A DNA stretch of 64,000 nucleotides from Rhizobium sp. RCAM05350. GTDB lineage: Bacteria > Pseudomonadota > Alphaproteobacteria > Rhizobiales > Rhizobiaceae. Made by a program: the position numbers and the translations under genes. This document shows positions 1-10,292 of the stretch, one piece after another. The notes beneath the pieces are model-generated. The model ran no database searches. It saw nothing but the letters and a program-made list of their open reading frames with translations, and was not told where the DNA came from. The stretch's first letter is position 1. Every line of letters starts with the position of its first letter. The stretch is taken from NCBI GenBank assembly GCA_024426085.1, contig CP087974.1, positions 496,001-560,000 of the forward strand, in the 5' to 3' direction.

Positions 1-87
1 TACGGGAACGACTTTTGCAAAACACGAGGGAAAACCTGCAAAACATTTGCTTGACGAAATGAGGCAAGTGTTTGAAAGGAAAAGCAG

Positions 88-173
88 GCGGACGTGGCGA
101 AACTGGTAGACGCAAGGGACTTAAAATCCCTCGGAGAGATCTGTACAGGGTTCGACCCCCGTCGTCCGCACCA
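88..173 (+). tRNA. tRNA-Leu (anticodon UAA)
   Basis: A full cloverleaf is visible. The seven-base acceptor stem at 88-94 pairs with 163-169, the D-arm GGCGAAACTGG follows, and the anticodon stem GGGA/TCCC encloses a CTTAAAA loop with TAA at 122-124. There is a leucine-type long variable arm, a GGTTCGA T-loop, and an encoded CCA at 171-173. The long variable arm and the anticodon make this a class II leucine tRNA reading UUA. A TTGACG hexamer at 51-56 may be its -35 box, but no good -10 is seen. Confidence 0.97.
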
Positions 174-213
174 TTCCCGGAAACCGGATGCCCCGATCAA
201 CTGGAGCTTGAGT

Positions 214-712
214 ATGTCACTTCCCCGATAAAGCATTTCCCGTTTCCTGGGACCAGTTTCACCGTGATGCCCGTGCGCTCGCATGGCGTCTTGCAGATAA
301 TGGCGGCGAGTGGAAGGCGATCGTGTGTATCACGCGCGGCGGTCTCGTTCCGGCGGCGATTGTCTGTCGCGAGTTGAACATCCGATTGATCGAGACGGTC
401 TGCGTTGCCTCCTACCATGACTATGACGCGCAAGGTGAGATGTACGTGCTCAAGGGTATTTCGGAGGAGTTGAAGGCCGATGGCGGGCAAGGCGTATTGA
501 TCATCGACGATCTGACCGACACCGGCAAGACCGCGGCGGTGGTTCGCGCAATGCTGCCGAAGGCACATTTCGCCGCTGTCTACGCCAAGCCGAAAGGCCG
601 CCCGCAGGTCGATACGTTCGTCACCGAGGTCAGCCAGGACACCTGGATCTATTTCCCCTGGGATATGGGCTTCACCTACCAGGAACCGATCGCCAAAGGT
701 TCCCGTGGCTGA
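214..712 (+). CDS. gpt: Xanthine phosphoribosyltransferase (frameshifted near start)
   Basis: Purine salvage enzyme that converts xanthine or guanine plus PRPP to the nucleotide. The PRPP-binding signature [11 protein letters not shown] is present, as is the family C-terminus [13 protein letters not shown], which aligns with E. coli Gpt. The best start is ATG 214. One extra C in the CCCC run at 223-226 breaks the frame: with it the gene reads MSLPR then stop, and without it [20 protein letters not shown] and onward without interruption. Length after repair is about 165 aa, normal for the family. The extra base is most likely a sequencing error. The gene directly follows tRNA-Leu. Confidence 0.9.
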
Positions 713-895
713 GACATGGTTTCGTGAAACGGCCGCAAGCCCATTCATTTATAAGTCATGTTGAATATTTCCTGTTTTAACAACGGCCTGTTCTGCTAGA
801 TTGAACCATCTTCCGCGGTGATATCGCGGCGGATTCAAGAATCCGAATGGAATGCCCAAGGCCTTTCTGCACGGATCGCATGGGGAGGACGGATT

Positions 896-1481
896 TTGGT
901 GCGCAGGACGTTCGTCATGGCTGCGATCGGCGCAGCGCTCTGTTCGCTGCAGGTTTCTTCGGCGATGGCTGGCGATGTTCACGTGGCGCCGGTCACGGCA
1001 TATGTCGAGGCTAGCATTTTGGCATGGATCGAGGATCCGATCATCGTCGAAGAGCTTAAGAGCCAGAACGCGCTCCATGCCCACCTGAGCCAGGCAGCGA
1101 TCGATGGCCTTGACGACACCTGGCGCGGAGTTTTCGGCGAACGTCCGGCCACTGATCGATACGGTCATTGGTAGTCCGCTGTCGAAATTCCTGAAGGAAA
1201 AGCAGGTCGCGTCCGGCGGCGTCATCACTGAAATCTTCGTCATCGACGCAAAGGGCTTGTCCATCGGCGAAAGCGAGGTCAGCTCCGACTATTGGCAGGG
1301 CGATGAACTGAAATGGCAGAAGACCTATCTCGTGGGGTCTTCGACCCTCTTCGTCGATGCGGCGGAGAAGGATGAATCCACACAGACGTTGCAATCCCAG
1401 GCCAGCCTGACAGTGTCCGATCCACAGACCGGTCAGCCGATCGGCGCCATCACTATCGGCATCAATCTCGACGCCCTCTAG
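896..1481 (+). CDS. Small periplasmic PDC/Cache-like sensor domain protein (frameshifted)
   Basis: Secreted protein of about 195 aa. The TTG at 896 or GTG at 899 follows a GGGGAGG ribosome site and starts a signal peptide (RRTFVMAAIGAALCSLQ, cleavage near AMA-GD). An ORF start at 818 would lack both features. The mature part has the look of a stand-alone PDC/Cache fold (ITEIFVIDAKGLSIG, SSDYWQGDE, then QTGQPIGAITIGINLD at the C-terminus). Such domains bind small ligands in the periplasm, but no effector domain is attached, so the role is unknown. The frame changes near 1122-1130 (one extra base or two lost in GGCGCGG). Family placement is inferred from pattern only. Confidence 0.6.
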
Positions 1482-1941
1482 GCCGGCGGCGAGACTTTCC
1501 GAATCAGTTTTACCGAGCGCCACATTTCGCTCGCCATGGCTATGACCGGAGGGCACCATGGTAAATATAGTGTGGTTTCTCACCCGCAAAATTTCGCAAA
1601 ATTGCCTGCCGCTGCGGACGGTGCTGGAGGTAACCCGGCGAAGCGTCTGATTTTGCTGAATTTGCCCGCTGTCCCCGTTTTCCACAGGTCACACACACAA
1701 CATCTGGTGTTCGCAATTACGACACAAACCAGCCCTTGACGGACTCGGGTCGAATACCGTTAATGGTTTCTACGTTGCGGCGGCGACGGGACCGGAAAGT
1801 AACGAGGCCGGTTCATTTCAGAAGAAATCGTCTGTGTTTTCAAAACTGTCCGGTGGATGATCCGCCGGTCGTGACGGTTATTTTTTGTGATTTCCTCAGG
1901 CGCCAAATACGTCACAAAAAGCTGGCGTAAGTAAGTTGTTG

Positions 1942-1957
1942 ATACTATATTTAGTGT
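1942..1957 (+). promoter_or_regulatory. NrdR-type box upstream of nrdJ
   Basis: The 16-mer ATACTATATTTAGTGT matches the NrdR consensus ACACWATATATWGTGT at 14 of 16 positions. It lies 160 bp before nrdJ. NrdR is the known ATP/dATP-sensing repressor of ribonucleotide reductase genes. A second, weaker match (ACACAACATCTGGTGT, 1695-1710, 13 of 16) lies about 250 bp upstream. I saw no cobalamin riboswitch core in 1482-2117. Apart from these boxes, the 630-bp gap holds nothing else I can name. Confidence 0.6.
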
Positions 1958-2117
1958 TTGCAGCCAAAATCAGCACAAGATACAGGGTCTCCCAGGACGG
2001 GTTTCCCATCAGAGCGGAAAACGGAACTGGCTGCGCAACTCCCGCGCGGCTGGACGGGAACAATTGTGCCCTGAGCCTTGAGGTTCGGGCATGCGGCAAA
2101 CAAAGGACAAGGGACAG

Positions 2118-5100
2118 ATGCAGATCGAACGTCGTTTCACCAAGGCAGGCCAATCGGCCTATGCTGAAATTGAGTTCCGCAAGGCTATCAGCGAGATCAA
2201 GAATCCTGATGGCTCGATCGTGTTTCGTCTGGCGGACATCGATGTCCCGGCGCAGTTTTCGCAGGTCGCGGCCGACATTCTGGCCCAGAAATATTTCCGC
2301 AAGGCCGGCGTTCCCGCGCGCCTGAAGAAGGTCGAGGAAAACTCCGTTCCGTCCTGGCTGTGGCGCTCGGAAGCTGATCTTGCCGCAATGAAGGATTTGC
2401 CGAAGGAACAGCATTACGGTTCGGAAACTGATGCTCGCCAGGTTTTCGATCGCCTGGCCGGCACATGGACTTATTGGGGCTGGAAGGGCAACTATTTCGC
2501 CTCTGAAGACGACGCCCTCGCCTTCCGCGACGAGCTTGCCTACATGCTGGCCACCCAGCGCGTCGCGCCGAATAGCCCGCAGTGGTTCAATACCGGCCTG
2601 CACTGGGCCTATGGTATTGACGGCCCCGGCCAGGGCCATTTCTACGTCGACCCCTTCACCGGCAAGCTGGTGAAGTCCAAGTCGTCCTACGAGCATCCGC
2701 AGCCGCATGCCTGCTTCATCCAGTCCGTCGGTGATGACCTCGTCAACGAAGGCGGCATCATGGATCTGTGGGTGCGCGAAGCCCGCCTGTTCAAGTACGG
2801 TTCCGGCACCGGCTCCAACTTCTCCTATCTGCGCGGCGAAGGCGAAAAGCTCTCGGGCGGCGGCAAGTCGTCAGGCTTGATGTCCTTCCTGAAGATCGGC
2901 GACCGCGCTGCCGGCGCCATCAAGTCGGGCGGCACCACCCGCCGTGCGGCCAAGATGGTCGTGGTCGATATCGATCACCCGGATATCGAGGACTACATCA
3001 ACTGGAAGGTCAAGGAAGAGCAGAAGGTCGCAGCTCTCGTTACCGGCTCGAAGATTGTCGCCAAGCACCTGAAGGCGATCATGAAGGCGTGCGTCAACTG
3101 CACGGCCGACAACGATGCCTGCTACGACCCCAAGCAGAACCCTGCCCTGAAGCGCGAGATCAAGGCCGCCAAGCAGAGCCAGGTTCCGGGAAAACTACGT
3201 CAAGCGCGTCATCCAGTTCGCCAAGCAGGGCTACAAGGATATCGAATTCAAGACCTATGACACCGACTGGGATTCTGGAAGCCTATCTCACCGTGTCGGG
3301 CCAGAACTCCAACAACTCCGTCTCGCTGAAGGACGACTTTTTGCGCGCCGTGGAAGCCGATGGTACCTGGAACCTCACCGCCCGCAAGGACGGCAAGGTG
3401 ATGAAGACGCTGAAGGCCCGCGACCTCTGGGAACAGATTTCCCACGCAGCCTGGGCATCGGCCGATCCGGGTCTGCATTTCAACACGACCATGAACGACT
3501 GGCACACCTCGCCGGCCGCCGGCTCCATCCGTGCATCCAACCCGTGCTCGGAATACATGTTCCTCGACGACACGGCCTGCAATCTTGCCTCGCTGAACCT
3601 CTTGCAGTTCAAGGATGCCGCCACCAAGAACATCGACATCGCTGATTACAGAGCACGCCGTTCGCCTGTGGACGCTGGTTCTCGAAATCTCGGTGATGAT
3701 GGCGCAGTTCCCGTCGAAGGAAATCGCCGAACGCTCCTACGAATACCGCACGCTCGGTCTCGGCTACGCCAATATCGGCGGCCTCTTGATGTCCTCCGGC
3801 ATCCCCTACGATTCCACCGAAGGCCGCGCCATTGCCGGCGCATTGACCGCCATCATGACCGGCGTCTCCTATGCGACATCGGCCGAAATCGCCGCCAAGC
3901 TCGGCCCGTTCCCGGGCTTTAAACCGAACCGCGAATCGATGCTGCGCGTCATCCGCAACCATCGCCGCGCCGCCCATGGCGAAACGCAGGGCTATGAAAG
4001 CCTGTCGGTTAATCCGGTGGCGCTGATCCATGGTGAATGCCCGGATCAGGATCTGGTCGCCCATGCGACGGCAGCCTGGGACAAGGCCCTGGAACTCGGC
4101 GAGAAGCACGGCTACCGCAATGCCCAGGTCTCGGTCATCGCGCCGACCGGCACGATCGGCCTGGTGATGGATTGCGACACCACCGGCATCGAGCCCGATT
4201 TCGCGTTGGTGAAATTCAAGAAGCTCGCCGGTGGCGGTTACTTCAAGATCATCAACCGCGCCGTTCCGGAAGCGTTGTTGCGCACGCTTGGTTACTCGGA
4301 AAGCCAGATTGCCGAGATCGAGGCCTATGCCGTCGGCCATGGCAATATCAACCAGGCACCGGCGATCAACCCCGGCTCGCTGAAGGCCAAGGGTTTTTCC
4401 GACGACAAGATTGAGGCGATCAACGGCGCCACCAAGGCGGCCTTCGACATCAAGTTCGTCTTCAACCAGTGGACGCTCGGCGTTGACTTCCTGAAAGACA
4501 CGCTGAAGGTTTCCGACGAGCAGCTCGCCGACATGAGCTTCAGCCTCTTGGAGCATATCGGTTTCTCCAAGAAGGACATTGAAGCCGCCAACGTGCATGT
4601 CTGCGGCGCGATGACGCTGGAAGGCGCGCCGTTCCTGAAGAACGAGCACCTGCCCGTCTTCGATTGCGCCAATCCCTGCGGCAAGATCGGCAAGCGTTAT
4701 CTCTCGGTCGAAAGCCATATCCGCATGATGGCGGCTGCCCAGCCGTTCATCTCGGGCGCGATCTCCAAGACCATCAACATGCCGAACGAGGCGACGGTCG
4801 AGGATTGCAAGGCTGCCTACATGTTGTCCTGGAAGCTGGCGCTGAAGGCCAACGCGCTTTATCGCGATGGCTCGAAGCTCTCCCAGCCGCTCAACGCCTC
4901 GCTAATCGAGGACGATGAGGACGAGGATGCGATGGAGGATTTCCTGGCAGCGCCCGCCGCCGCCCAGGCCGTCACTGTCACCGAAAAGATCATCGAACAC
5001 GTCATCAGGCGGGTCACCCGCGAGCGTGAAAAGCTGCCGAACCGCCGCCAGGGCTATACCCAGAAGGCAATCGTCGGCGGCCACAAGGTCTACCTGCGCA

Positions 5101-5925
5101 CCGGCGAATTCGGCGATGGCCGCATCGGCGAGATCTTCATCGACATGCACAAGGAAGGTGCTGCCTTCCGTGCGATGATGAACAACTTCGCCATCGCCAT
5201 CTCGCTCGGCCTGCAATACGGCGTGCCGCTGGAAGAATATGTGGAGGCCTTCACCTTCACCAAGTTCAGAGCCGGCCGGCATGGTGCAGGGCAATGACGC
5301 GATCAAGAACGCCACGTCGATCCTCGACTACGTGTTCCACGAACTCGCCGTCTCCTACCTGAACCGCCACGACTTGGCCCATGTCGATACGTCCGACTTC
5401 TCCAACACGGCACTCGGCAAGGGTATCCAGGAAGGCAAGACCAACCTCGTCTCCACCGGCTGGACCCGCGGCCATAAGCCGACGCTGATCCAGGGCGGCC
5501 AGATCGACCGCACCTCCGGCGAGCCGAAGGGTGCTGCAACCGCCGCCCCCGCCAAGGCATCCGGCGGCGCCAACGTCACCGCCTTCTCCGGCAGTGCCGC
5601 CCGCAAGCTGGAACCGGCCGTCTCGATCTCCACCTCCGAAATCGTCGCTTTCAAGCGCGACTACGAAGAGCGCGCCGTCGAATTGGCCGAAGAGATCGCC
5701 GCCGACGCAGAGCCGGAGATCACCGCCCTCTTCTCCGACAAGGCCGCCGCAGAAGCCGCTGCCGCCAAATCGGACGCCAAGAAGCTGGAAGCCGAACGCC
5801 GCATCCGTTCGATCGCACAGGGCTATACGGGCAACATGTGCTCGGAATGCCAGAACTTCACGATGGTGCGGAATGGCACTTGCGAGAAGTGCGACACGTG
5901 CGGTGCGACGAGTGGGTGCAGCTGA
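2118..5925 (+). CDS. nrdJ: Class II (B12-dependent) ribonucleotide reductase (four one-base frameshifts)
   Basis: Reduces ribonucleotides to deoxyribonucleotides using adenosylcobalamin, so it works with or without oxygen. ATG 2118 follows an AAGGGAC site. Recognisable parts are the N-terminal [12 protein letters not shown] region, the [10 protein letters not shown] and GKSSGLMSF segments, the barrel with NPCSEY, the LAPTGTI-type loop ([18 protein letters not shown]), and the C-terminal Cys-rich tail CSECQN...CEKCDTCG. Repaired length is about 1,267 aa, typical of rhizobial NrdJ. Single extra bases lie near 3190, 3275, 3652 and 5268. Removing each restores one uninterrupted frame, so sequencing error is likely in what is normally an essential gene. 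Confidence 0.95.
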
Positions 5926-5941
5926 GGAGAGAAATAGATGG

Positions 5942-6054
5942 CTGTGTCGCGTCCATTGAAACATCCTACAGGAGAATTTTGATTGGATTCGTCCAAGTAA
6001 AACCTCTCCCCACTGCACAGAGCACACCTTTCAGGCGCTACGGCGCCTGAAAGG
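5942..6054. repeat. Tandem structured module, copy 1
   Basis: Begins with CTGTGTCGCGTCCA (5942-5955). After about 30 bp comes TGGATTCGTCCA (a TGGA/TCCA hairpin when read on the other strand), and it ends in a perfect 12-bp stem, CCTTTCAGGCGC/GCGCCTGAAAGG with loop TACG (6027-6054). The same order and spacing recur at 6148-6260. It starts 16 bp after the nrdJ stop, so it might act as the nrdJ 3' end, but there is no U-tract. It could be a small RNA or a repeat family; the function is unknown. Confidence 0.55.
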
Positions 6055-6147
6055 AGCAGGCAGGACAAGCCGGTCAAATTACTCATTCGGAGGAAGGATT
6101 CGACGATCTGAAGTTGGCCCGATCCTCTCGGGCAGACCAAAAAACTC

Positions 6148-6260
6148 CTGTGTCGCGTCCACCCAGACCCCACACGGGGTGGATTTACTGGATTCGTCCA
6201 GCCCATTCGCCGAGTCGTTATAATTTGAACCAGTTATTCCAGGCCTTTCGGCACCTGGAA
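6148..6260. repeat. Tandem structured module, copy 2
   Basis: Same architecture as the module 206 bp upstream: CTGTGTCGCGTCCA (6148-6161), an internal stem TCCACCC/GGGTGGA, TGGATTCGTCCA (6189-6200), then a hairpin TTCCAGG/CCTGGAA (6237-6260). The sequence between the anchors is not conserved, while position and pairing are. It sits in the 5' leader of the beta-family gene (ATG 6317). A TATAAT lies at 6219-6224, without a clear -35. Confidence 0.55.
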
Positions 6261-6316
6261 GTTCTATGGGGAACAAAAGAGATCAGCCCAAGGCAGCGTG
6301 TGCGAGGTGACGTTCC

Positions 6317-7456
6317 ATGACCACGATCGAATTCAGCCAGTTTCAGTACTATCCCTGCCTTCAATGCTCCGAGCCAGAACAAATCGGTTACCGCGGAATT
6401 ATCGGCAGAAGATAAAGACGCGGTGCTTCCGATTGTTGAACTCAGTCAGATTAAGAACGAGTCGTCTCTCGACGAAACACTAGAGGTCGCAATTAGCTTG
6501 CTCGGCACGCGGCCATTCATCCTTGATCTGTCAAAGGATCGCGCGCCCCCGCATACATAGCGAAACAGAATCCCGATCAAGCCAAGATCAACAAGCTTCA
6601 AGCCTCCCAAGATGCTTATAACGACGCGTTGCTGTCCCTGCTGACACCGACCGACGGCTTTTCAGCTTGGCGGGAATGCGTTTCGAAGTTCCCGACCGCC
6701 ATACCGGTTCTGCAGTTCACGGACCCTGCGACGCAATCGAAGAACATTCTCCGGCAGGCCGCCCAGTTCTGGAAGTCGGGCTTCGAGAAAATGGCGATCT
6801 GAGTGAATCCCGAGACTAGCGACGAAATCTTTTCGACCATCGGCCAGATCATCGCCTTCCTCGACTCGGCGGATCAACTGTTGCTGATTGTCGATTGTGG
6901 TCAGGGAAGACAGCAGATTGCGGAACGAGCAGAATTTGCGAAGAAGGCCGTTGCTCGCGTGCGCGAGGAGCTGGATGCATCGCAGCTTCTCAATCTATCG
7001 GCTCTCTGCCTCCACGATTCGTACACGAGCCCGCCCCAGGGGGCGAAATTCTACGAGTCTTACTCAAGAGAACTTTGGCGTGGGGCCAGTGCAGGCTTTC
7101 CGTTCTTGTTCGGGGATTATGCCGGGCATCGGCGTCTGAAGAAGTCGTCAACCTATATGCCGGGAGAATGGAAAGCACAGGTGGCATATGCGATGCCGGA
7201 AGGCTGGATCATCTATCGACATCCGAACGCCCAAGACTCCCAGGGCTGGATTGCTGGCTCGGAGGCCATCATGTCCAGCGATGATTTCGATGACGGCCTC
7301 GACTGCTGGGGCAGCGACCTTGTGAAGGCGGCGGCCGAAGGAAATCTCGATCCTTACGGGTCGGCGCGCTACTGGCACGGCGCTAAAATCAACATGCATA
7401 TCCATCGGCAAATCCGATTTGCCGACGACGCCGCGACCAGCACGTACGAGTTCTAG
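6317..7456 (+). pseudogene. Beta-family protein (phage T4 beta-like), multiply disrupted
   Basis: ATG 6317 follows GAGGTG. Joined frames give about 378 aa of a beta-family protein: YYPCLQC near the start, VLPIVELSQIK, RPFILDLSKDR, FPTAIPVLQF, QLLLIVDCGQ, LFGDYAG and the conserved end WIIYRHP...YWHGAKINMHIH. The frame is broken near 6406 (extra A) and in the C run near 6547. An in-frame TGA at 6800-6802 would be CGA (Arg) in an intact copy. The mix of indels and a nonsense change leaves open whether the gene is dead. Members of this family are often next to sce7726-type genes, as here: its stop abuts the stop of the convergent sce7726 gene at 7457. The biochemical role is not established. Confidence 0.7.
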
Positions 7457-8029
7457 CTAGAGGCAGGAAGTTCGCAGTTTGATTGCTTCGCGCGCCATTC
7501 TGCAGATGGCCGATCGGCCGACAGACGAGCAAAGAAGTTCGACCATGACCTCCTTCTTGGCGGTGGCGGGAAGGACAATGTCCGCTGCCCGCGCGACCAG
7601 TAGGAGTTCTCTCTTGGACAGCGCGAAGAGAAATGCCCTTGCATCGATACTGCGGTTGCGCTTCGACGCCCGAGCAATCTTGAACCCGCCATCGTCGCCG
7701 TAGATGACAATACCCCACCAGTGGGGAATCGTAGCTTTCGCCTGCGTCAGATGTCTTCCCGTGGTGACCAGGCTTACCCGGTCGAAGAACCTAGAGAACG
7801 CCGGCACCTGCGAGGAAAGGCGATCGAGCGTATCGCGGTCGCTCTTGATCTCGAAACCGGTCAATTCGCCGTTTATGAGAGCGACGTCGATACGCGCCGA
7901 CGGACGCGGCATCTTGAATTCTTCCAACATCTTCGCTGTCAGATGATCAGGATGCAGCGATCGCAGCCACGCCAGAAGCGGTGCACGTATATGGGCGTCG
8001 GTCGTCGATATCGTTTCGTCTGCAATCAT
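7457..8029 (-). CDS. sce7726-family protein
   Basis: Intact 190-aa reading frame. Typical sce7726-family features are RIDVALINGELTGFEIKSDRDTLDRL in the first half and KATIPHWWGIVIY in the middle. The D...E-x-K arrangement (IDVAL then FEIKSD) resembles a PD-(D/E)XK nuclease core, which would make it a candidate DNA-cutting protein; that is inference. It is convergent with the beta-family gene, the two stop codons being adjacent (7454-7456 and 7457-7459). The upstream ribosome site is weak. Proteins of this kind tend to occur in accessory regions, so a defence or conflict role is plausible but unproven. Confidence 0.75.
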   Translation of the reverse strand: MIADETISTTDAHIRAPLLAWLRSLHPDHLTAKMLEEFKMPRPSARIDVALINGELTGFEIKSDRDTLDRLSSQVPAFSRFFDRVSLVTTGRHLTQAKATIPHWWGIVIYGDDGGFKIARASKRNRSIDARAFLFALSKRELLLVARAADIVLPATAKKEVMVELLCSSVGRSAICRMAREAIKLRTSCL

Positions 8030-8687
8030 GGTTGCGAGGGTGTTACCAACCTATGAATAAATCTTCAACGCTTCCTAACAATCCAACTATTTTCCGGCTG
8101 GCAATCTTTTCGGGACTGAGGGAAGGCGACGATCACGACGTGGTAACAGCTCGCCTTGCGGATCGGCACGCTGGCGCACGCAGTTGGTGGCAATCACACG
8201 GTCCACCGCATAGGCACCCTTTGCTCGTACCCGTCGCACTGGAAGGGTCAGGATACGCGAGGCGCGCAAACGTGGAATTTTCCGTGATCGGCCTTAAGAG
8301 AGGATTCGTCAGTGTGCCAAATCTAATTTGGCCCAACGATAGCGATTCGGCTCACTTCCGAGGGCGCTTCGGACGTGGAGGCGGTGATCGATGCGCGATG
8401 AGAGGCGGCCGGGTCGCCGCAATGCGGGACGAGGGCAACAGAAGCAGTTTTCCGTCCGCGCGGAGCCTGAGCGCCTCGGTGGCGTCCATAGTGAATTTAA
8501 GCTTTTCGGCTTCTATCTCTAACGAGACACAGCCGCCGACTGCGGCGACCGTGTTGCTGATGGCACTTCTGGTGTTGTTGTGCAAGAATTTGCAACTTCG
8601 TCTATCGATAGAACTGGTGATTGATGTCGGGCCACCTTGGGGAATGTACCCGCCTGTCTTCTGTCGAGAAAAGACCGCGCTTCAATT
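8030..8687. other. Gap without a convincing gene
   Basis: About 660 bp between the sce7726 gene and hemA. A 236-aa open frame on the plus strand (7981-8691) has arginine-rich, low-quality composition and overlaps sce7726, so I do not call it. A 77-aa frame on the minus strand (8352-8585, containing GGCVSLEIEAEKLKFTMDA) has more protein-like composition and might be a small gene, but it has no recognisable domain. Confidence 0.4.
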
Positions 8688-9905
8688 CTAGGCGACGGGC
8701 GTGCCAGCCAGCGCAACGCGACCAGAGCTGGTGCAGTGCGCCGACCAGGTGGTCGATATCGCCGTCCGAATGCAGCGGCGTCGGCGTAATGCGCAGGCGC
8801 TCGGTCTTTTCGGCACCGTCGGATAGTTGATCGGCTGGACATAGATGCCGCAATTGTCGAGCAAGAGGTCCGAGATCCACTTGCACTTGGCCGCATCGCC
8901 AACGATCACCGGCACGATATGGCTCGGATTGGCGAGGTGCGGAATACCATTCTTGTCGAGCAGATTGCGCAACCGGCGAACCCGCTCCTGATGGGCGAAG
9001 CGTTCGATCTGGCTTTCCTTGAGATGCCGGATCGAAGCGACAGCACTGGCAGCAAGCGCCGGCGGCAACGCGGTCGTGAAGATGAAGCCCGAAGCGAATG
9101 AGCGGATGAAATCGCACAGCGCCGTCGATGCGGCGATATAGCCGCCCATGACGCCAAAAGCCTTGCCGAGCGTGCCTTCGATCACCGTCAAGCGGTGCAT
9201 CAGGCCTTCGCGTTCGGCAATGCCGCCTGCCTGCAGGGCCGTACATGCCGACGGCATGGACTTCGTCGAGATAGGTCATTGCGCCGTACTTGTCCGCGAG
9301 ATCGCAGAGTTCCCCGATCGGCGAAATATCGCCGTCCATCGAGTAGACCGATCTCGAAGGCAATGATTTTGGGTGCGCGGGTCGGCGGCCGCCAGCTTGG
9401 CCTCGAGGTCGGAGACGGAATTGTGCTTGAAGATCACCCGCTCGCATTTGGAGTGGCGGATGCCCTCGATCATCGAAGCGTGGTTGCCGGCGTCCGAAAA
9501 GACGATCACGCCGGGGATCTTCGAACAGAGCGTTCCGAGCGCTGCCCAGTTGGAGACGTAGCCGGAGGTGAACAAAAGCGCCGATTCCTTGCCGTGCAGG
9601 TCGGCAAGCTCGCGTTCGAGAAGAACGTGGTAGTGATTGGTGCCAGAAATATTCCGGGTGCCTCCCGCACCCGCGCCACACTGGTCGATGGCGAGTTTCA
9701 TCGCCTCCGTGACCTTGGGATGCTGGCCCATGCCGAGATAGTCGTTAGAACACCAGACAGTGACGTCCTGCTTTTCGCCGCTAGCGTTGTAGCGGGTCGC
9801 CTTCGGGAATTGTCCGCGCTGGCGCTCCAGATCGGCGAACACCCGGTAGCGGCCTTCCTGATGCAGGCCGTCCAGTTCGCCTTTGAAGAAACTCTCGAAA
9901 TCCAT
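8688..9905 (-). CDS. hemA: 5-aminolevulinate synthase (several frameshifts)
   Basis: Pyridoxal-phosphate enzyme that condenses glycine with succinyl-CoA, the first step of heme synthesis in alphaproteobacteria. ATG 9905 is six bases after GGAG. Motifs include [23 protein letters not shown] at the PLP pocket, [13 protein letters not shown], and EGTLGKAFG with the Schiff-base lysine. Reading frame changes occur near 9380, 9350, 9240, 8815 and close to the C-terminus, so the exact last residues are uncertain (stop taken at 8688). Repaired length is about 405 aa, normal. An anaerobox at 9962-9975 suggests induction at low oxygen to supply the cytochromes encoded next door. Confidence 0.92.
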
Positions 9906-9961
9906 CATCGTCTCCAAGGACATCCTATTTCGAATAGCTACCAGCGTACTGATCAATTCGT

Positions 9962-9975
9962 TTGATCCAGATCAA
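9962..9975 (-). promoter_or_regulatory. Anaerobox (FnrN/FixK site) of hemA
   Basis: TTGATCCAGATCAA is a perfect TTGAT-N4-ATCAA palindrome. Its centre is 63 bp upstream of the hemA start, which fits a class II position near -41.5 of a transcript with a short leader. Confidence 0.85.
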
Positions 9976-10052
9976 TTGAAAACGCGAAGTATAGGGTTCA
10001 ATGCCCTGATCGTGGGTGCGTCGAGGGCGAATGCATTCTTATCAGACAGGGT

Positions 10053-10244
10053 ATGGTGCGTGACGACCGGACGGACAGGCAACTCGCTTCGCATCTAGCC
10101 GCCGTTGCAGGAGCCCTGAATGCCGGGGCGTTATATGCTGTCGGCTTCTTTTCAGCTAATATGACCGGAAACATCTCCGCTTTGTCTTATAACCTGGCTA
10201 TCGGAGACTCGGTCCCTGCCCTCTGCCGGTTGCAGAAAGCGTAG
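10053..10244 (+). pseudogene. DUF1275 (YoaK-like) membrane protein, N-terminal remnant
   Basis: Only about 50 family-like residues remain: LASHLAAVAGALNAGALYAVGFFSANMTGN, which is the first membrane segment of DUF1275 proteins (normally about 220-250 aa). After LAIGD the sequence loses similarity and stops at 10244. It lies between hemA and a universal stress protein gene, neither of which it relates to. It is probably a deletion remnant. Confidence 0.6.
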
Positions 10245-10292
10245 ACGGGACTCTCTGACAGTCCCATCTGCCCGCGTTACCGACCAACGTGT

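Noticed and set aside
88..173. tRNA-Leu as an integration site for the island
   Set aside because: No repeated tRNA 3' end and no integrase were seen; housekeeping genes follow directly.
1482..2117. Cobalamin riboswitch before nrdJ
   Set aside because: No convincing B12-box core (GCCACTG context) or matching helices were seen by eye; only NrdR-type boxes.
5942..6260. CRISPR array or attC sites
   Set aside because: Only two units with unequal inner sequence, no regular spacers, no cas or integrase genes.
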